Assembly (NCBI RefSeq): GCF_030272615.1
Contig: NC_081405.1
Span: 469,890,008 to 469,954,007 of the forward strand
Origin: Cryptomeria japonica
Taxonomy: Eukaryota > Streptophyta > Pinopsida > Cupressales > Cupressaceae
Direction of reading: 5' to 3'
DNA length: 64,000 nt
Positions 11,828-22,414 of the stretch are shown here, one piece after another. Below the pieces are notes generated by a model. The model saw only the letters and a list, made by a program, of their open reading frames with translations. It was not told where the DNA came from and made no database searches. Position 1 is the first letter of the stretch, and every line of letters starts with the position of its first letter. The position numbers were made by a program, and so were the translations under genes.

Positions 11828-12965
11828 TGTGTGTGAAAAAGTGGAATAAGGATTTGTATCTACACGACACAACACTTCAATTAAGTCATTACATGTATGG
11901 TTAGACAAATATAAGCATGAATAATAAAACCATAACAAATCGACCAATTGCCTTCTAAAAGATGTGAGTATAAGATTGCTCTTAAATTTTTATAAGCAGT
12001 ACCAGTGACTAGACTACACCAAGACGAAGGATTTAATCTATATAATCATGATATTAAGATAAATAGATGCAAGATGAATGATTAATTCAAGCAATAATAG
12101 ATTCAAGCAATATGGATGCAAATAATCTAAAAAAGCATAATGTATTCAATGACTCCAAAGCAAAAATCAGCGTAATAATAATCTCCAAGCGTGTTCTAAA
12201 AAATCTTTGGGGTGTTTTGAATGAGAGCTGAAGGCTGAATTTATAGAGAATTACAAGAGAGATGATGAAAAAGCTCAATTTAGGATTAATTGAAAATAAT
12301 TGAGAAATCAGGTTCAGTTAACCTTGAGATAAATTCCAATTATAGTTTAATTTAAATGCATTTAGATAGGAAGTTCAAGTTGCATTAGAAATAAGAATTA
12401 ATTAATTCCATGCACTTGTGATAAAATTAGATAATTCTTTGATTTATTCAAGAAAAGAGTCTTTTAATGCAACTGAACTTCTTTTTCTGAAAAGCTTTGA
12501 GTTCCAATTTTAGAGAATAATTAATAATTCATTTAATTGTTTTTTTGATTTCAAGTTTTGATTTCTCTCTCAATTCAATTCTTTTATTTTATTTTCAATT
12601 CAACTCTTGCTTTGTAATTAATTCCTCTTTTGTAATAAATTAATTCTATTTTTTCATGATTAAATGACAAATTTATTAATTAATTAAATATGCTAGGATA
12701 TTTAATAAATTAAACAGGATAATTGATCAAAAAATGATTTTCTTGGAATGATTCAATTAATTAAATAAATTTTTAATAAATATTGAGTAATTGACTTGCC
12801 ATGTGATATTTGATGATTAAAGAATTAATAAAGTGCTCAAGACTTTCTCCCTAAGCCTTGGAAGATGGCCTTGTTGTGTTGATTTAATTGCCTTTGGTTA
12901 GGACCTTGGTGATATTGTCGAGATTAGAGGCCCATGGTTTAGATGACCAATTTTAGGGTATTACA
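11828..12965 (-). repeat. 5' LTR of Gypsy-1
   Basis: On the minus strand it begins TGTAATACCCTAAAATTGG at 12965 and ends CACACACA at 11828, giving about 1138 bp with TG..CA termini. The PBS lies just inside. The sequence is AT-rich with several TTTAATTAAT-like runs (12550-12850). The 63-codon frame at 12087-12278 is not a gene. The outer edge is followed by CCCAT (12966-12970). It sits directly against sequence I assign to the Gypsy-2 3' LTR. Confidence 0.78.
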
Positions 12966-13353
12966 CCCATAGCAGTATAGTATGAGTTGTAGGCTCATTC
13001 CTGATAAGAAACTGTGCCATAGTTTACCTTTATTTGTACGCTTCAGATTTCTGAAAAATTCAAATATTTCCTACAACTTTTGACCTTCTGCCAAGACAAA
13101 ACCCTTCAAATTCATATTTCTTGGCTTATCACATAATAATGACAATTAAATTCATTATAGAATGCTATTATGACCTAAAATATTGTTGGTGTCAGTACAA
13201 CTAGGCTTAAGCATGTAATTTTAAAAGAGAGGTTATGTCACTTAATACAAACTATCACAAATGACATAATGACATATTTCAAAAAAAAGTTATGATGAAA
13301 GTTTTTTTATGACAAACTATTTTATGAAGTGGATGACACATTATGGCACATCA
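12966..13353 (-). repeat. Remnant of the Gypsy-2 3' LTR
   Basis: It directly follows, in element orientation, the G-rich polypurine tract at 13356-13371 and starts TGATGTGCC on the minus strand, so it should be U3 sequence. It stops at the Gypsy-1 LTR edge. The remainder would lie beyond the left end of Gypsy-1, outside the window. I could not confirm it against the Gypsy-2 5' LTR at 19496-20173, whose start looks different, so the boundary rests on the PPT only. Confidence 0.45.
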
Positions 13354-13355
13354 TA

Positions 13356-13371
13356 CCTTTCCCCCCCAACC
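13356..13371 (-). promoter_or_regulatory. Polypurine tract of Gypsy-2
   Basis: The minus strand reads GGTTGGGGGGGAAAGG, a classic PPT that primes plus-strand cDNA synthesis. It lies about 330 bp after the last integrase codons and 2 bp before a TG start. It gives the 3' boundary of the internal region. Confidence 0.75.
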
Positions 13372-13702
13372 TAAATTTTGACAGGAGTCCACAGATGTCA
13401 TGCAGGAAAGCGAAAAAGAATGTGCTATGTAAAATATTCATATTAATTAAACTGTATTAAAATAAATGCATCTGAAAGAAATAATATACATAATTTATTT
13501 GGTACATACCTGAAACATAAATTATGCACAAGATCTAGTCGTGCTAGAAGTAATTGCAATACTGAATTAATAAACTAGCTGAAAAGGTGAAATGGAGTGA
13601 ATGTGGAAGACAAGAACATGAGATGAAATGATAATGTATTTATTGATGGAGAAGGTACTCCCACAAAAAGTGAAAGTGTTTATTATGCATGCCATGATAT
13701 GA

Positions 13703-14930
13703 TCAGGAAGAAGGTGGGACATTAAGTCCACCTTCTTTGGCTATAGGAATTCTGGATTGTGAAGTGGCCTTGAATTGCCACAAGAACTCTTGTTTAGAAG
13801 ATAGTTTATGATAAAGATTCAAGCAGTGACCATTGACCATCAATTTGAATCGTACAAGGCCAATAGTGATGAGTTGGACAACTCCATTAGGAAAGACATG
13901 CAATTTCATATGGACCTAACCATCTTGTCTACAATTTTCCCATGTTATCTTTAAATCTGGAATCATAAAGGAGTGCACAATCTCCTAATTGGAACTGCTT
14001 ATCCCTAATATAGTTATCATGCCATTCGATCCTTTGATTTTGTAGCATTTTTGTCTAATGTAAAGTTGATTTTCTTATTTCTTCCAAAGAATTTAACTAT
14101 AGGATCATTTCTTTATGTGCAACAACTATGTCTATTCCAAGTTCAAGTGTTCTCCTCAATGTTTTCAGTTCAAATTCAATAGGCATCATTACTTTTTTCC
14201 ATATAATATCTCAAAAGGAGTAAATCATTTTGTTGTTTTCCATGATGTTCTATATGCCCATACTACTTCAAGTAGTCTGGCTGCCCAATCTTTTCTATGC
14301 AAAGCCGCTATTTTTGTGAGAATAGCTTCAATCTACCTATTTGTGATTTATGCATGGCCATTAGCTTGTGGATGGTAAAGTGTAGATTTCCTATGCCTGA
14401 TATTGTATTAATTTACCAATGCTGTGATAAGCGTGGAGGTAAATTGAGCCCCTTAATCTATTACTATTTCTCTAGGAACTCCATAACATGTGAAAATTTA
14501 TTCATAAATAAATTTTGCTACTTTGTTGTCCGTTACATGCTTCATGGCCTTAACTTCAACCCATTTTGTCACATAATTTGTATAGACCAAGATGCAAGAC
14601 TTTCCATTCGATGGAGGGTCAATAGGCCCTACAAAGTCAAGTCCCCATTTTTCCAAGGGTATTGACACCACTTTTGGATATAATTGCATTTTATCTGGTC
14701 TTGTTGGTCTGCCCATTCTTTGACATCTATCACATTTTTAGTCTATTTGGGTACATCCTCATGCAAGGTAGGCCAATGATATCCTATATTGAGTATCTTA
14801 GTGGATGTCCTTCTAGCTGCAAAATATCCTCCATAGGGCTCATCATGGCATGCATGCAAGATGTCATAAGTTTCATCCTCCCCGACACACCTTCTCATTA
14901 CTTAGTCTGGTCTAGTATAGAATAGTCACC
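13703..14930 (-). pseudogene. Gypsy-2 integrase (broken)
   Basis: Read right to left, the zinc-binding domain is degraded at about 14720-14930 (YHWPTLHEDV). The core start is open at 14498-14716 with WGLDFVGPIDPPSNGK, which carries the first catalytic Asp, and NYVTKWVE. The central core is only readable in fragments (14080-14500). The C-terminal domain is open at 13703-13909, including VFPNGVVQLITIG and FKLMVNGHCLNLYH. The region 13372-13702 is short 3' noncoding sequence before the PPT. Plus-strand open frames at 14115-14925 are shadows of this gene. Confidence 0.8.
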
Positions 14931-14937
14931 CTGCTAC

Positions 14938-16560
14938 CTAGGAGAAATTAAAGCTCTTTTCTACAAGCAATATCAAATGAGGAGGAATCATGTGAGCAAC
15001 TAGATAGTTAGCTATGTCAGCATACCAAAGTGTATAAACAACAATAGAAAAGAAATGTTCATCCAAAAATGAGTCATCAATGATTTGTGGATCTTCATTT
15101 GTTGTTAATCTTGATAGAATATCTGCTACCACATTGGCTTTCCCTGGCTTGTCAACAATGGTGATATCAAATTCTTGCATCAACAGTATCCATCTTGCTA
15201 ATCTCCCTGAAATTGAGGGTTTACTCATGAGGTATTTAATGGTTACATGATATGTATGGACAAGATTTGGTAGCCAGTGATGTAGTTTCTAAACTTATTA
15301 AGTGCATATGACTGCTAACATCTCTTTTTCTGTGATAATATAGTTAAATTTAGGTCCTTGCAAATTTTTACTGATAAAGTAAATAGCAGTTTCTACATTG
15401 GTTTCTTTTTGCCCTAAAACAACACCTATAGACTAAATTGATGCATCAGTATGGATATGAAATGGGAGTGCCCAATTGGGTCCTTTACAAATAGGTGCTT
15501 GGGTCAGTGCTATTTTAAATTCAGAGAAGGCTTTATCACACTATGGTATCCATTGGAATTCAACATCTTTTGTTAATAAATTATACAATGGTCCTGCCAT
15601 TGTGCTGAAATTCTTTATAAACCTCTTGTAATACCTTGTGTATCCTAAAAAACTTCTGACATCTTTTTGTTTACTAGGAGTAGAGAGATTGAGAATTACC
15701 TCTATTTTAGTAGGATCAACTTGGATACGAACTTATGTAATGTAATGGCCAAGCATAATTCCTTCTTGAATAATTATAAAACATTTTTTACTATTCAAGG
15801 ACCAATTGTGATCCTCACATCGCTGGAAATTTTTTTCCAAGTGGCTTAATGCTTCCTCATATATGCCCCCATAAGAAGTAAAGTCATCCATGTAGATCTC
15901 CATGCAATCATGTGAGCTATATAAAAATATTCTTATGACTGATCTTTGAAAAGTAGTTGTCCAGAGAGTTACATAATCCTAAAGGGAATATAGAGTAGGC
16001 ATAGGTTCTCCATGGGTGGGTAAAGGTTATTTTTTCTTGGTCCCCAGGTACAATACTTATCTAGTTATATCCACTAAAACCATCTAAGAATGAGAAGTAC
16101 TGCTTACCTACTAAAGAATTCAACATTTTGTCAATAAAAGGAAGTGAAAAATGATCCTTCTTAGTTGCAACTTTAAGTTCTCTATAATCTTCATAGACCC
16201 TCCATTTTACATTCTTTTTGGGAACTATAACTATAGAAGATACTCATTGACTATCAGATATTGGGTATATAAATCCTCCATCTAATAATTTTTAAAGCTC
16301 TTCTTTTACTATCTCCCTTAATGCAGGATTGATTCTCCTTCGTGGTTGTCTTACTAGTTAGCAATCTTATCTACATAAATCCCATGTGTACACAACTTAG
16401 GATCCAAATCCTTTATATCATGGTAATCCCATGCAAATGCTTTCTTATGAGATTTAAGAAATTATATCAAAGACACACTCTGATCTTGAGTGAATTTATT
16501 ATTAATATTCAAACACTTACTTGGTGATACTTTATTTGCTTAGTCAATTCAATCATAGAT
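14938..16560 (-). pseudogene. Gypsy-2 reverse transcriptase and RNase H (broken)
   Basis: RT fingers are readable around 16030-16260 (VIVPKKN, then RVYEDYRELKVATKKDHFSLPFID). The palm motif FSFLDGFSGYN lies at about 16060-16110, and the active-site box YMDD is intact (complement of 15883-15894). The connection at about 15600-15720 contains RSFLGYTRYYKRFIKNFS, followed by RNase H fragments (HTDASI, FISKNLQGP, ITEKEMLAV). The last open stretch, 14938-15228, gives RWILLMQEFDITIVDKPGKANVVADILSRL. Several stops and at least two frameshifts interrupt it. The YMDD box makes it the best preserved RT active site of the three Gypsy elements. Confidence 0.82.
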
Positions 16561-16692
16561 GCTTCAGTAAGATATGGCATTTTTACCTCATGCGACAGTA
16601 ATGTATGAAGCAAATTTTTGGTTGCAAGAAAGTTATTTAAACTAGAAGCATGAAGGATTGACTGTAATGGACAAGATCTGATGAACAACCAT

Positions 16693-17480
16693 CTAGTGGA
16701 TCAATTGCTCCATAGTGATTGTGAGGATGTTGAAGAGTACTTCATCTTCTTCTTGAAGTTGCAAGAAGGGATCCCTATCTATCACCATAAGTTGTGCAAC
16801 TGAATTGACTTCATCTATTTCTTCCCCTATGTTAGGCCACACTGGTTGTGTCAAGTCAACTTGAGGTTTTGTTGGGGGATAAAGTTCAAGCTTCTTAGTA
16901 GACATGCCATCTAAAATTGACATATCCCCTGACCTGCGTCCTATTAAAGCATCTGTTGAAGCCAACCAAGGTCTGCCCAGAATAATGGGATATCCACCCA
17001 AGGTTGCCTTGGGAAATAGAAACATTTGGATATTCCCAAGAATCCAAGGTGACTGCAAGGTCTTCCACAATACCATCAGGTCTAATAGTAGAACTTTCTG
17101 CTAGCTACAGGATGGTAGGGGTAGGTCTTAGAGTATTGATATTTAGATGTCACATGATATCCTTTGGATAGTAGAATAAATCATTTGGATATTCCCAAGA
17201 ATCCAAGGTGACTGCAAGGTCTTCCACAATACCATCAGGTCTAATAGTAGAACTTTCTGCTAGCTACATGATGGTAGGGGTAGGTCTTAGAGTATTGATA
17301 TTTAGATGTCACATGATATCTTTTGTCATCACATTGATAGTTCACCTATATCAATTAAAGCATTTTGAACTTGGATTCCATTAATGACAACTCTAACTAC
17401 AAGACTACCAAGGTTAGAATACTTAGGAATGGTCACCTTTCTGAGCATGATATCAGCTAGTTGACCTACTACGTGTACCA
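16693..17480 (-). pseudogene. Gypsy-2 retropepsin (broken, internally duplicated)
   Basis: The active-site strand is in the minus frame near 17335-17375, reading ALIDIGELSM, where DIG replaces DTG (Asp codon at about 17350-17352). The C-terminal half is open at 16693-17076 with YPIILGRPWLAS, the conserved GRPWL strand, followed by an acidic spacer toward RT. Between the halves a 159-bp segment is duplicated in tandem, which shifts or lengthens the frame. The enzyme processed Gag-Pol. The stretch 16561-16692 is a spacer without recognisable content. Confidence 0.72.
17023..17322. repeat. 159-bp tandem duplication within the Gypsy-2 protease
   Basis: The segment beginning CATTTGGATATTCCCAAG at 17023 recurs at 17182 and continues to about 17322 with only a few mismatches (for example CAGG to CATG). 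The near-identity shows that the duplication is younger than most decay in the element. The unit length, 159 bp, is a multiple of three, so the duplication itself keeps the frame. Confidence 0.85.
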
Positions 17481-17849
17481 TTTATGGATCCTTTTTCTTT
17501 CTTCCCGGTTTCTTTAAACAAGCCTCTTTGATTGCTTTGTTGTAGATTGGAACATCTTTGATGGCTTGGAATAGGGTAATTTTGACACAAATGTGTTTCA
17601 ACTGATTTATGAGATCAAATATTGGTTCCTCCTTTTTCTTTGTTACTTCCATCTCAAGCCTTTGGGGAAATGGAGATGTTTTATCATATTTTTGTGGTTA
17701 ACTAGGTGGTACAAGTGGACTAAGCAAAATATCCTGCTCAACTTCTTCTGTAGGTAACTCAATTATCATTGGGGAAGAGGGTGCTCGCAGAGTTTTCCCT
17801 GATCAGAGATGTATATCACTTATGCTTACAACATATGTAGGATATTGAT
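17481..17849 (-). other. Gypsy-2 gag-protease spacer
   Basis: No open frame of useful length on the minus strand. Short fragments rich in Glu and Pro suggest a decayed polyprotein linker. Nothing else is seen. Confidence 0.4.
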
Positions 17850-19336
17850 TAGGGATAGGTTGTGCTGGCAATTAAGTAGTTCTAGGTGTACTAGCATTTG
17901 GATTAGAAGGAGGCATTAGGAATTTCTTTTGGTGAGGTTTTTGAGATGGTTGTAGGTATTTGGTAGACTGGTTTGGTCATTGTTGTCCTCTCCTCCATTG
18001 GGATGTATACTACCAATTCCCTTGAGGTGGTTGCTAACCCCCTTGAGGTTGGTGCCATGGAGATGGGGAGTTCTGATAATTGAGCCATTTATTTTGATTA
18101 TTCTAAGGTGGTGGAGGAAAATTTCCATAGTTTTGTGGGTAAGAATGCCATTGACTATCAAGATTATAAGAATTTGTATAGGGACTATTCAAAGTTGGTA
18201 GATCTTGTGGCATACCTTGTCTTGGAGCCCATGGCCTTCTTTTTGCAATGTAGAAAATTTGATCTTCATCTCCTTCAATCAACTGAAACTCTGGTGGAAT
18301 TCATTTGCTTTCAATATTAGATATGTTTTTTCACTTGCAATCCTTTTTTTTTTGTCTACAATGAGGGCAATATTATACTAACATTGCCTCAGCCTCTTCA
18401 TGCTTACTTTTGGCTTGAAGTGTATCCAGATGAGTAGCCATATTGTTTATAATGTCTTGTTTTAAATCTAATAGAAAATTAGTGATCTCCAACCTTGAGA
18501 CTCCATTAGTGGATGATTGACCCATATTAGGTTGGTAACCTCTTCCTTTCTTAACAATTGCTCTAGAGTAGTTTTGACATATTTTCTTGGTATCATCCCA
18601 TGGAACTTGAGTAATATCTCCTCCTCCCATCAAGTCCAAGGCTTTTAGTACAACTCTCATTGATTCCTCTAAGGAAGAGAAAATTTTGAGATTCTTCATT
18701 AAGTGCATGGTCTTAGGATTTTTGCAGACAAAATAAAAATCTTGAAATGTAGTCCTCCAAACTCTCATCTTCTTTTTGCTACATCTAAAAGATGTCATCT
18801 CCCCTCATATTGCCACCTCTACAGTACTCTTTGTATTTCTTCAGGAATTTTATTTTCATGGTTTCCCAACTATCCAAAACATTTCTTCCTAAACTCATGA
18901 ACCATCTTAGTGTTGCTTCTTTCAGAGTGTTAGGGAACAATTTAAACTTATGAGAATCTATAGTGTAGACATAGCTTCTACAGAGAATATCAAATTCAAA
19001 CAGGAAGGTATTTGGGTCCTCTATTACCAAACCATGGAATTTAGGGAGAACTGAAGCAGGGATATTCTTGATATTATCATTATCATTTTGGTCAATGATA
19101 GGAAATTCAAAAGTGGTTTGGTTAGCTTGAATTTGTGTAGCCATCCTAGCTTGATAAGGTATAAAAAAGAATGGGTTGTCAACAAAATTTTGGTCAGGTG
19201 GGTCTTCAAAATTGTTGAAATTGTGAAATATATCAGCGAAGGGATTTATGTCTTGATCTCGTCCTTCTTCTAGTTGATTATCACAATAAGGGTTATTAGG
19301 AATAAATATACTTAAGGCATCTCTTCTCCTATGCAT
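17850..19336 (-). pseudogene. Gypsy-2 gag (broken)
   Basis: The N-terminal 183 codons (18785-19336) contain the Gag core: LPKFHGLVIEDPNTFLFEF, then LFPNTLKEATLRWFMSL and WETMKIKFLKKY. The next part, 18373-18798, is in a shifted frame. It ends with a helix (LLDLKQDIINNMATHLDTL) and a region just downstream with CPHC and a further Cys, likely the zinc knuckle remnant. The C-terminal third (about 17900-18300) is rich in Gln, Pro, Asn and Trp. Gag makes the particle shell. The start Met at 19336 lies about 130 bp after the PBS, a plausible leader length. Confidence 0.78.
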
Positions 19337-19466
19337 GCAGTGTTAATTCAGAAATAATAGTAGATCATTACTCTATAAAAGTGAAAATTGTATGTAAAAC
19401 AAACTCTGGGACTACTGGAAACAAAATATAGCTACAAATGACCACAAAAGGTTCCCTACTTTGGCA

Positions 19467-19487
19467 CCATCCCTGGAAACGATGCCA
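19467..19487 (-). promoter_or_regulatory. Primer binding site of Gypsy-2
   Basis: The minus strand reads TGGCATCGTTTCCAGGGAT, which differs by a few bases from the TGGCGCCGTTGCCGGGGAT-type site that many Athila elements use. It lies eight bases from the LTR end. This sets orientation and the inner LTR edge. Confidence 0.7.
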
Positions 19488-19495
19488 AAAATATT

Positions 19496-20173
19496 TGTCT
19501 CTCTTAATGGTTCTAATAAGTAGCCTCTAAGGAAATGATTTAGGGATTGGACACCCATACTAATTAGTTACATGATCATCATGAAAAGCTCATTTCTCTT
19601 TCAACCCGGGGCATATACTTGAAATGGGCCAGCAAGGTATATGCACTAAAGTCCTCATTATAGTCATTCTACTAAGAAGAAAATGTTTCTAAAAAGTAAA
19701 TAACTGAAATTATTGAATAGAAACTACCATGAATTCAAAAAAATAGGAACTTGGTCCATAGAAAGCAGGTAGGAAACTACTCTATCTGCCTTGGCTGCAG
19801 AAATAGTCACAAGATGGTTTCCAATGGCTATAGGAACAGTCAATCACCAGGACAAGAAACTAAATTCTGAAGGAAAATAACTGTTGAATAAAAAAGGGTG
19901 GAATTCTTAATAAGTGGGCCCCCTTAGCAAGTCTTCCCAAAACTCAACTATGTGCCACGAAATGGAATATTATCTTATTGACCGGAAAAAATCTTATACA
20001 TCATAGTATCTGCTAAAAACTGTTCCGCAATAAAATTCAAAACTGAAAATTATAATAGTTGATGTTCACGTCCCTGAGAAGGGATATCTGAACTTATAAA
20101 AAAACTCCTAACTAACTCTAACTACTGGTAGGTCCACTCCTAGAACATTAGGAGGATGCCATTTATTACAACA
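19496..20173 (-). repeat. Candidate 5' LTR of Gypsy-2
   Basis: The inner edge is well set by the PBS (the minus strand ends GAGAGACA). The outer edge is a guess: on the minus strand the sequence starts TGTTGTAATAAATGGC at 20173, giving 678 bp with TG..CA termini, and contains a TATA-like TTTTTTTATAAG at about 20095-20106. There is no second copy to compare with, so the outer boundary could lie anywhere up to about 20540. Confidence 0.45.
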
Positions 20174-20542
20174 TAGAAAGAGGACAGAGAGTTAGACTCT
20201 GGAGAGGAAATAGTCAAGCTATTTCAACTACAGAGGAAACCTAGAATAACTATCTCTCCTAAATTTATTCTCCTACAAACATGAATACTGAAGTTTCATT
20301 ATTACATTCTCTAAGTTGTAGATAATTGACTGTTGACTCTTTTAATACCCATCTTGTTGAGACATTGTCTTAAACCAACTAACTAGCATGAACTCCCATG
20401 TTGTGAATCTTTGACCTTTTCATGTTCTTTATTAACTCCTAAATCATATCAGTAGCATGTACAAAATAAAGGTATATCTATTCCATGTCAAAATAACATT
20501 TATCTAACCGCATGCAAGATTAATATGGATACATCACATAGC
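20174..20542 (+). other. Presumed Gypsy-3 leader
   Basis: AT-rich with no coding frame. A weak tRNA-Met-like site (TCATATCAGTAGC, about 20446-20458) could be a decayed PBS, but the match is poor. The boundary with the Gypsy-2 LTR is uncertain. Confidence 0.3.
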
Positions 20543-22400
20543 ATGTCCACTTCATCATTAATTGCAACTAAGACCACAACAAGTGTTGTAGGATGAGTTG
20601 CAACAAGGCAATTTCAAAGAAGACCTATCCACCTAGAGAGGTATAGGCAATTACATTTTGATGGGATCCCAGGATATCCCAATGTTATCCCAAATGACTT
20701 AAGGGATAAATTTAGTAAATTTGTAGGTAACAATGCTATAACTGGCGAAGAACACCTAAGGGAATTCACTGATAAGTTGAATGATTATGAGGTGGAGCAT
20801 GAGGATGTGGTTATGAAATTATTTATACAATCTCTGATAGAGGATGCCAGGGATTGGTATAAAGGATTGCCAACTACAATTATTAGTTCCTGGGAAGAAT
20901 TTGAGAGATTTTTTAAGGAGCGGTATGGTGGCAAAAAAAATCCTAGTTTCATGTTAAACGAGTTCAATAATATTAAAAATTCATTGAACGAGGATGTGTC
21001 TGATTTCAATTGTAGATTTCAAAAAGCTATGCATAAGTTGTTTCAAGTGTTAAGGTTGGATGATAATGTTTGTTTGACCACATATATGAATGCATTTGAT
21101 GCAAAAATGACATATATCCTTAGAGATAAGGATCCTCAAACTCTGAGAGATGCATTTAGGATAGCTATAAATTTTGAAGGAAACAGAAGAGCTTCAGGTA
21201 AGCTCAGAAGGAGAGAGGATCCTAGATTTTCTAAAAATGACAAAGATAAAATTGAAAAGTCTTTAGGTATAAACCTAAAGAAGAAGAAAGATGGGACAAG
21301 GTACTTAATACCTTGAAGGAATTGAAATTGACTGTGGAAAAAAATGACAAGAGTTTTGTACGAGAAAAGCCAAAGTTCAATAAATTTTATAGACCACCAA
21401 GATTGCAAGATTATCCTTACAATACAAATTGGAAGGATGGAAAGCCTTTCCAGCAGAAAAAGCATAAATAGGAATAGCAAACTCCTGACCCATTGTAGAA
21501 ACATATAGTGAACATGGTGGGCGATACTCCTTGGTGTGTTGCTTGTCAATCACCCCACTCACCTGAATATTGCATTGTAGCACAATTTATTTCTGCTAAG
21601 GATGAGACACATGAAGAAGAGGAAGAAACCTTTGAAGGTGACAATGTTGATTGTCTTATGATTTCTTCCTGTCTTGGAGAAGCGGAATATTCTTCTGATA
21701 TTGAGACTTGAGACTTTGATATAGATAATCAAAGGCAAATAAATCAAACATACCATCAGCAGGTTTTTTTTTATAGGGAATTATTTGTTGATGATTGAAT
21801 GTGTAATGTTGAACAAGGTGAGTGTTTTGTGTCCCTAAGAAGACCCTCAAATGAAGAGATTACCAAAATAATAGCTGCTATGGTAGCCTAGGTAAAAAGA
21901 AACTATCAATTGAGAAACATGATTGTGGGTGAAGACCAGGGAAATCTTTCGGGTCTATTTGTCAAAGAATTAAAAAATAAAGGCAAAGAGGTTAAGGAGG
22001 ATAAATAAGGGAAAGAGGCAATCAAAATTAAGGAGGTCAAGAGAAAGGAGTGGGATAAGAAAGAAGAGGTTGTGAAACCTATTGAAAAAACTCCTCTACT
22101 CAAGATGAAAGCAAAGATGGTTGAAAAATCTGCTTCGCCCATTGAAGGAGACTTACAGAAGACAAAAAACATTGAAAGCAACATACCAAAGAAATATGAA
22201 GAACAATTAGGTATGTCACTTGAATTACCAAATTACATACCTATTGATATGCTTCAGTTGCTTTCTCAGATTACAGTTAAGATTCCTTTGTAAGAGATGT
22301 TAAGAATTGAAGAGCATAGGGAGAAAGTCGTGGCTTGGGTCAAGGGTATTTCTCATTCTGTTGAAATTGAAAATAAGAATGTATCTCATAATATAAAGGA
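20543..22400 (+). pseudogene. Gypsy-3 gag (broken)
   Basis: I choose ATG 20543 because the frame is continuous with the Gag core except for one in-frame TGA at 20594-20596. The core includes HFDGIPGYPNVIPNDLRDKF, LFIQSLIEDARDWYKGLP and WEEFERFFKERYGGK, then a conserved helical domain to about 21190. A frameshift near 21290 moves the frame. A zinc-knuckle-like cluster with spacing CX2CX3HX4C (WCVACQSPHSPEYC) follows at about 21530-21575, then an acidic stretch. The tail to 22400 is Lys/Glu-rich with stops at 21717, 21892, 22008 and 22291. Gag would form the particle. Confidence 0.8.
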
Positions 22401-22414
22401 ATGAATGATTAAAA

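Larger units (their letters stand above)
1..12965 (-). mobile_element. Gypsy-1: Ty3/Gypsy element, Tat-like, 3' end off window
   Basis: In element orientation it reads right to left: 5' LTR (11828-12965), PBS (11804-11821), long leader, gag, retropepsin, RT, RNase H, a second RNase H, integrase. The dual RNase H order RT-RNH-RNH-INT and the DGGAG form of the protease active site are typical of the plant Tat/Ogre clade, so I assign that lineage. A solo Copia LTR (8771-10276) sits in the leader. All coding parts have stops and frameshifts. No 3' LTR matching 11828-12965 is visible, so it must lie beyond the left edge or be lost. The outer flank at 12966-12970 (CCCAT) would be one copy of the target duplication. 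Confidence 0.8.
12966..20173 (-). mobile_element. Gypsy-2: Ty3/Gypsy element, Athila-like
   Basis: In element orientation: LTR (20173 to 19496), PBS (19487 to 19467), gag, protease, RT, RNase H, integrase, PPT (13371 to 13356), partial 3' LTR. The RT has the KDHFxLPFID and FSFLDGFSGYN signatures. The integrase C-terminus has a VFPNGVVQL strand, and the PBS resembles an Asp-tRNA complement, a combination I associate with the Athila clade. One RNase H only. Nearly every domain has stops or frameshifts, and the gene order is complete. No envelope-like ORF is seen between integrase and PPT. Confidence 0.72.

Noticed and set aside
13372-13702. Possible envelope-like ORF after the Gypsy-2 integrase
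   Set aside because: Only about 330 bp separate integrase and PPT; there is no frame or membrane segment.
14115-14925. Plus-strand open frames across the Gypsy-2 integrase
   Set aside because: They are antisense shadows of the integrase and have no protein-like content.
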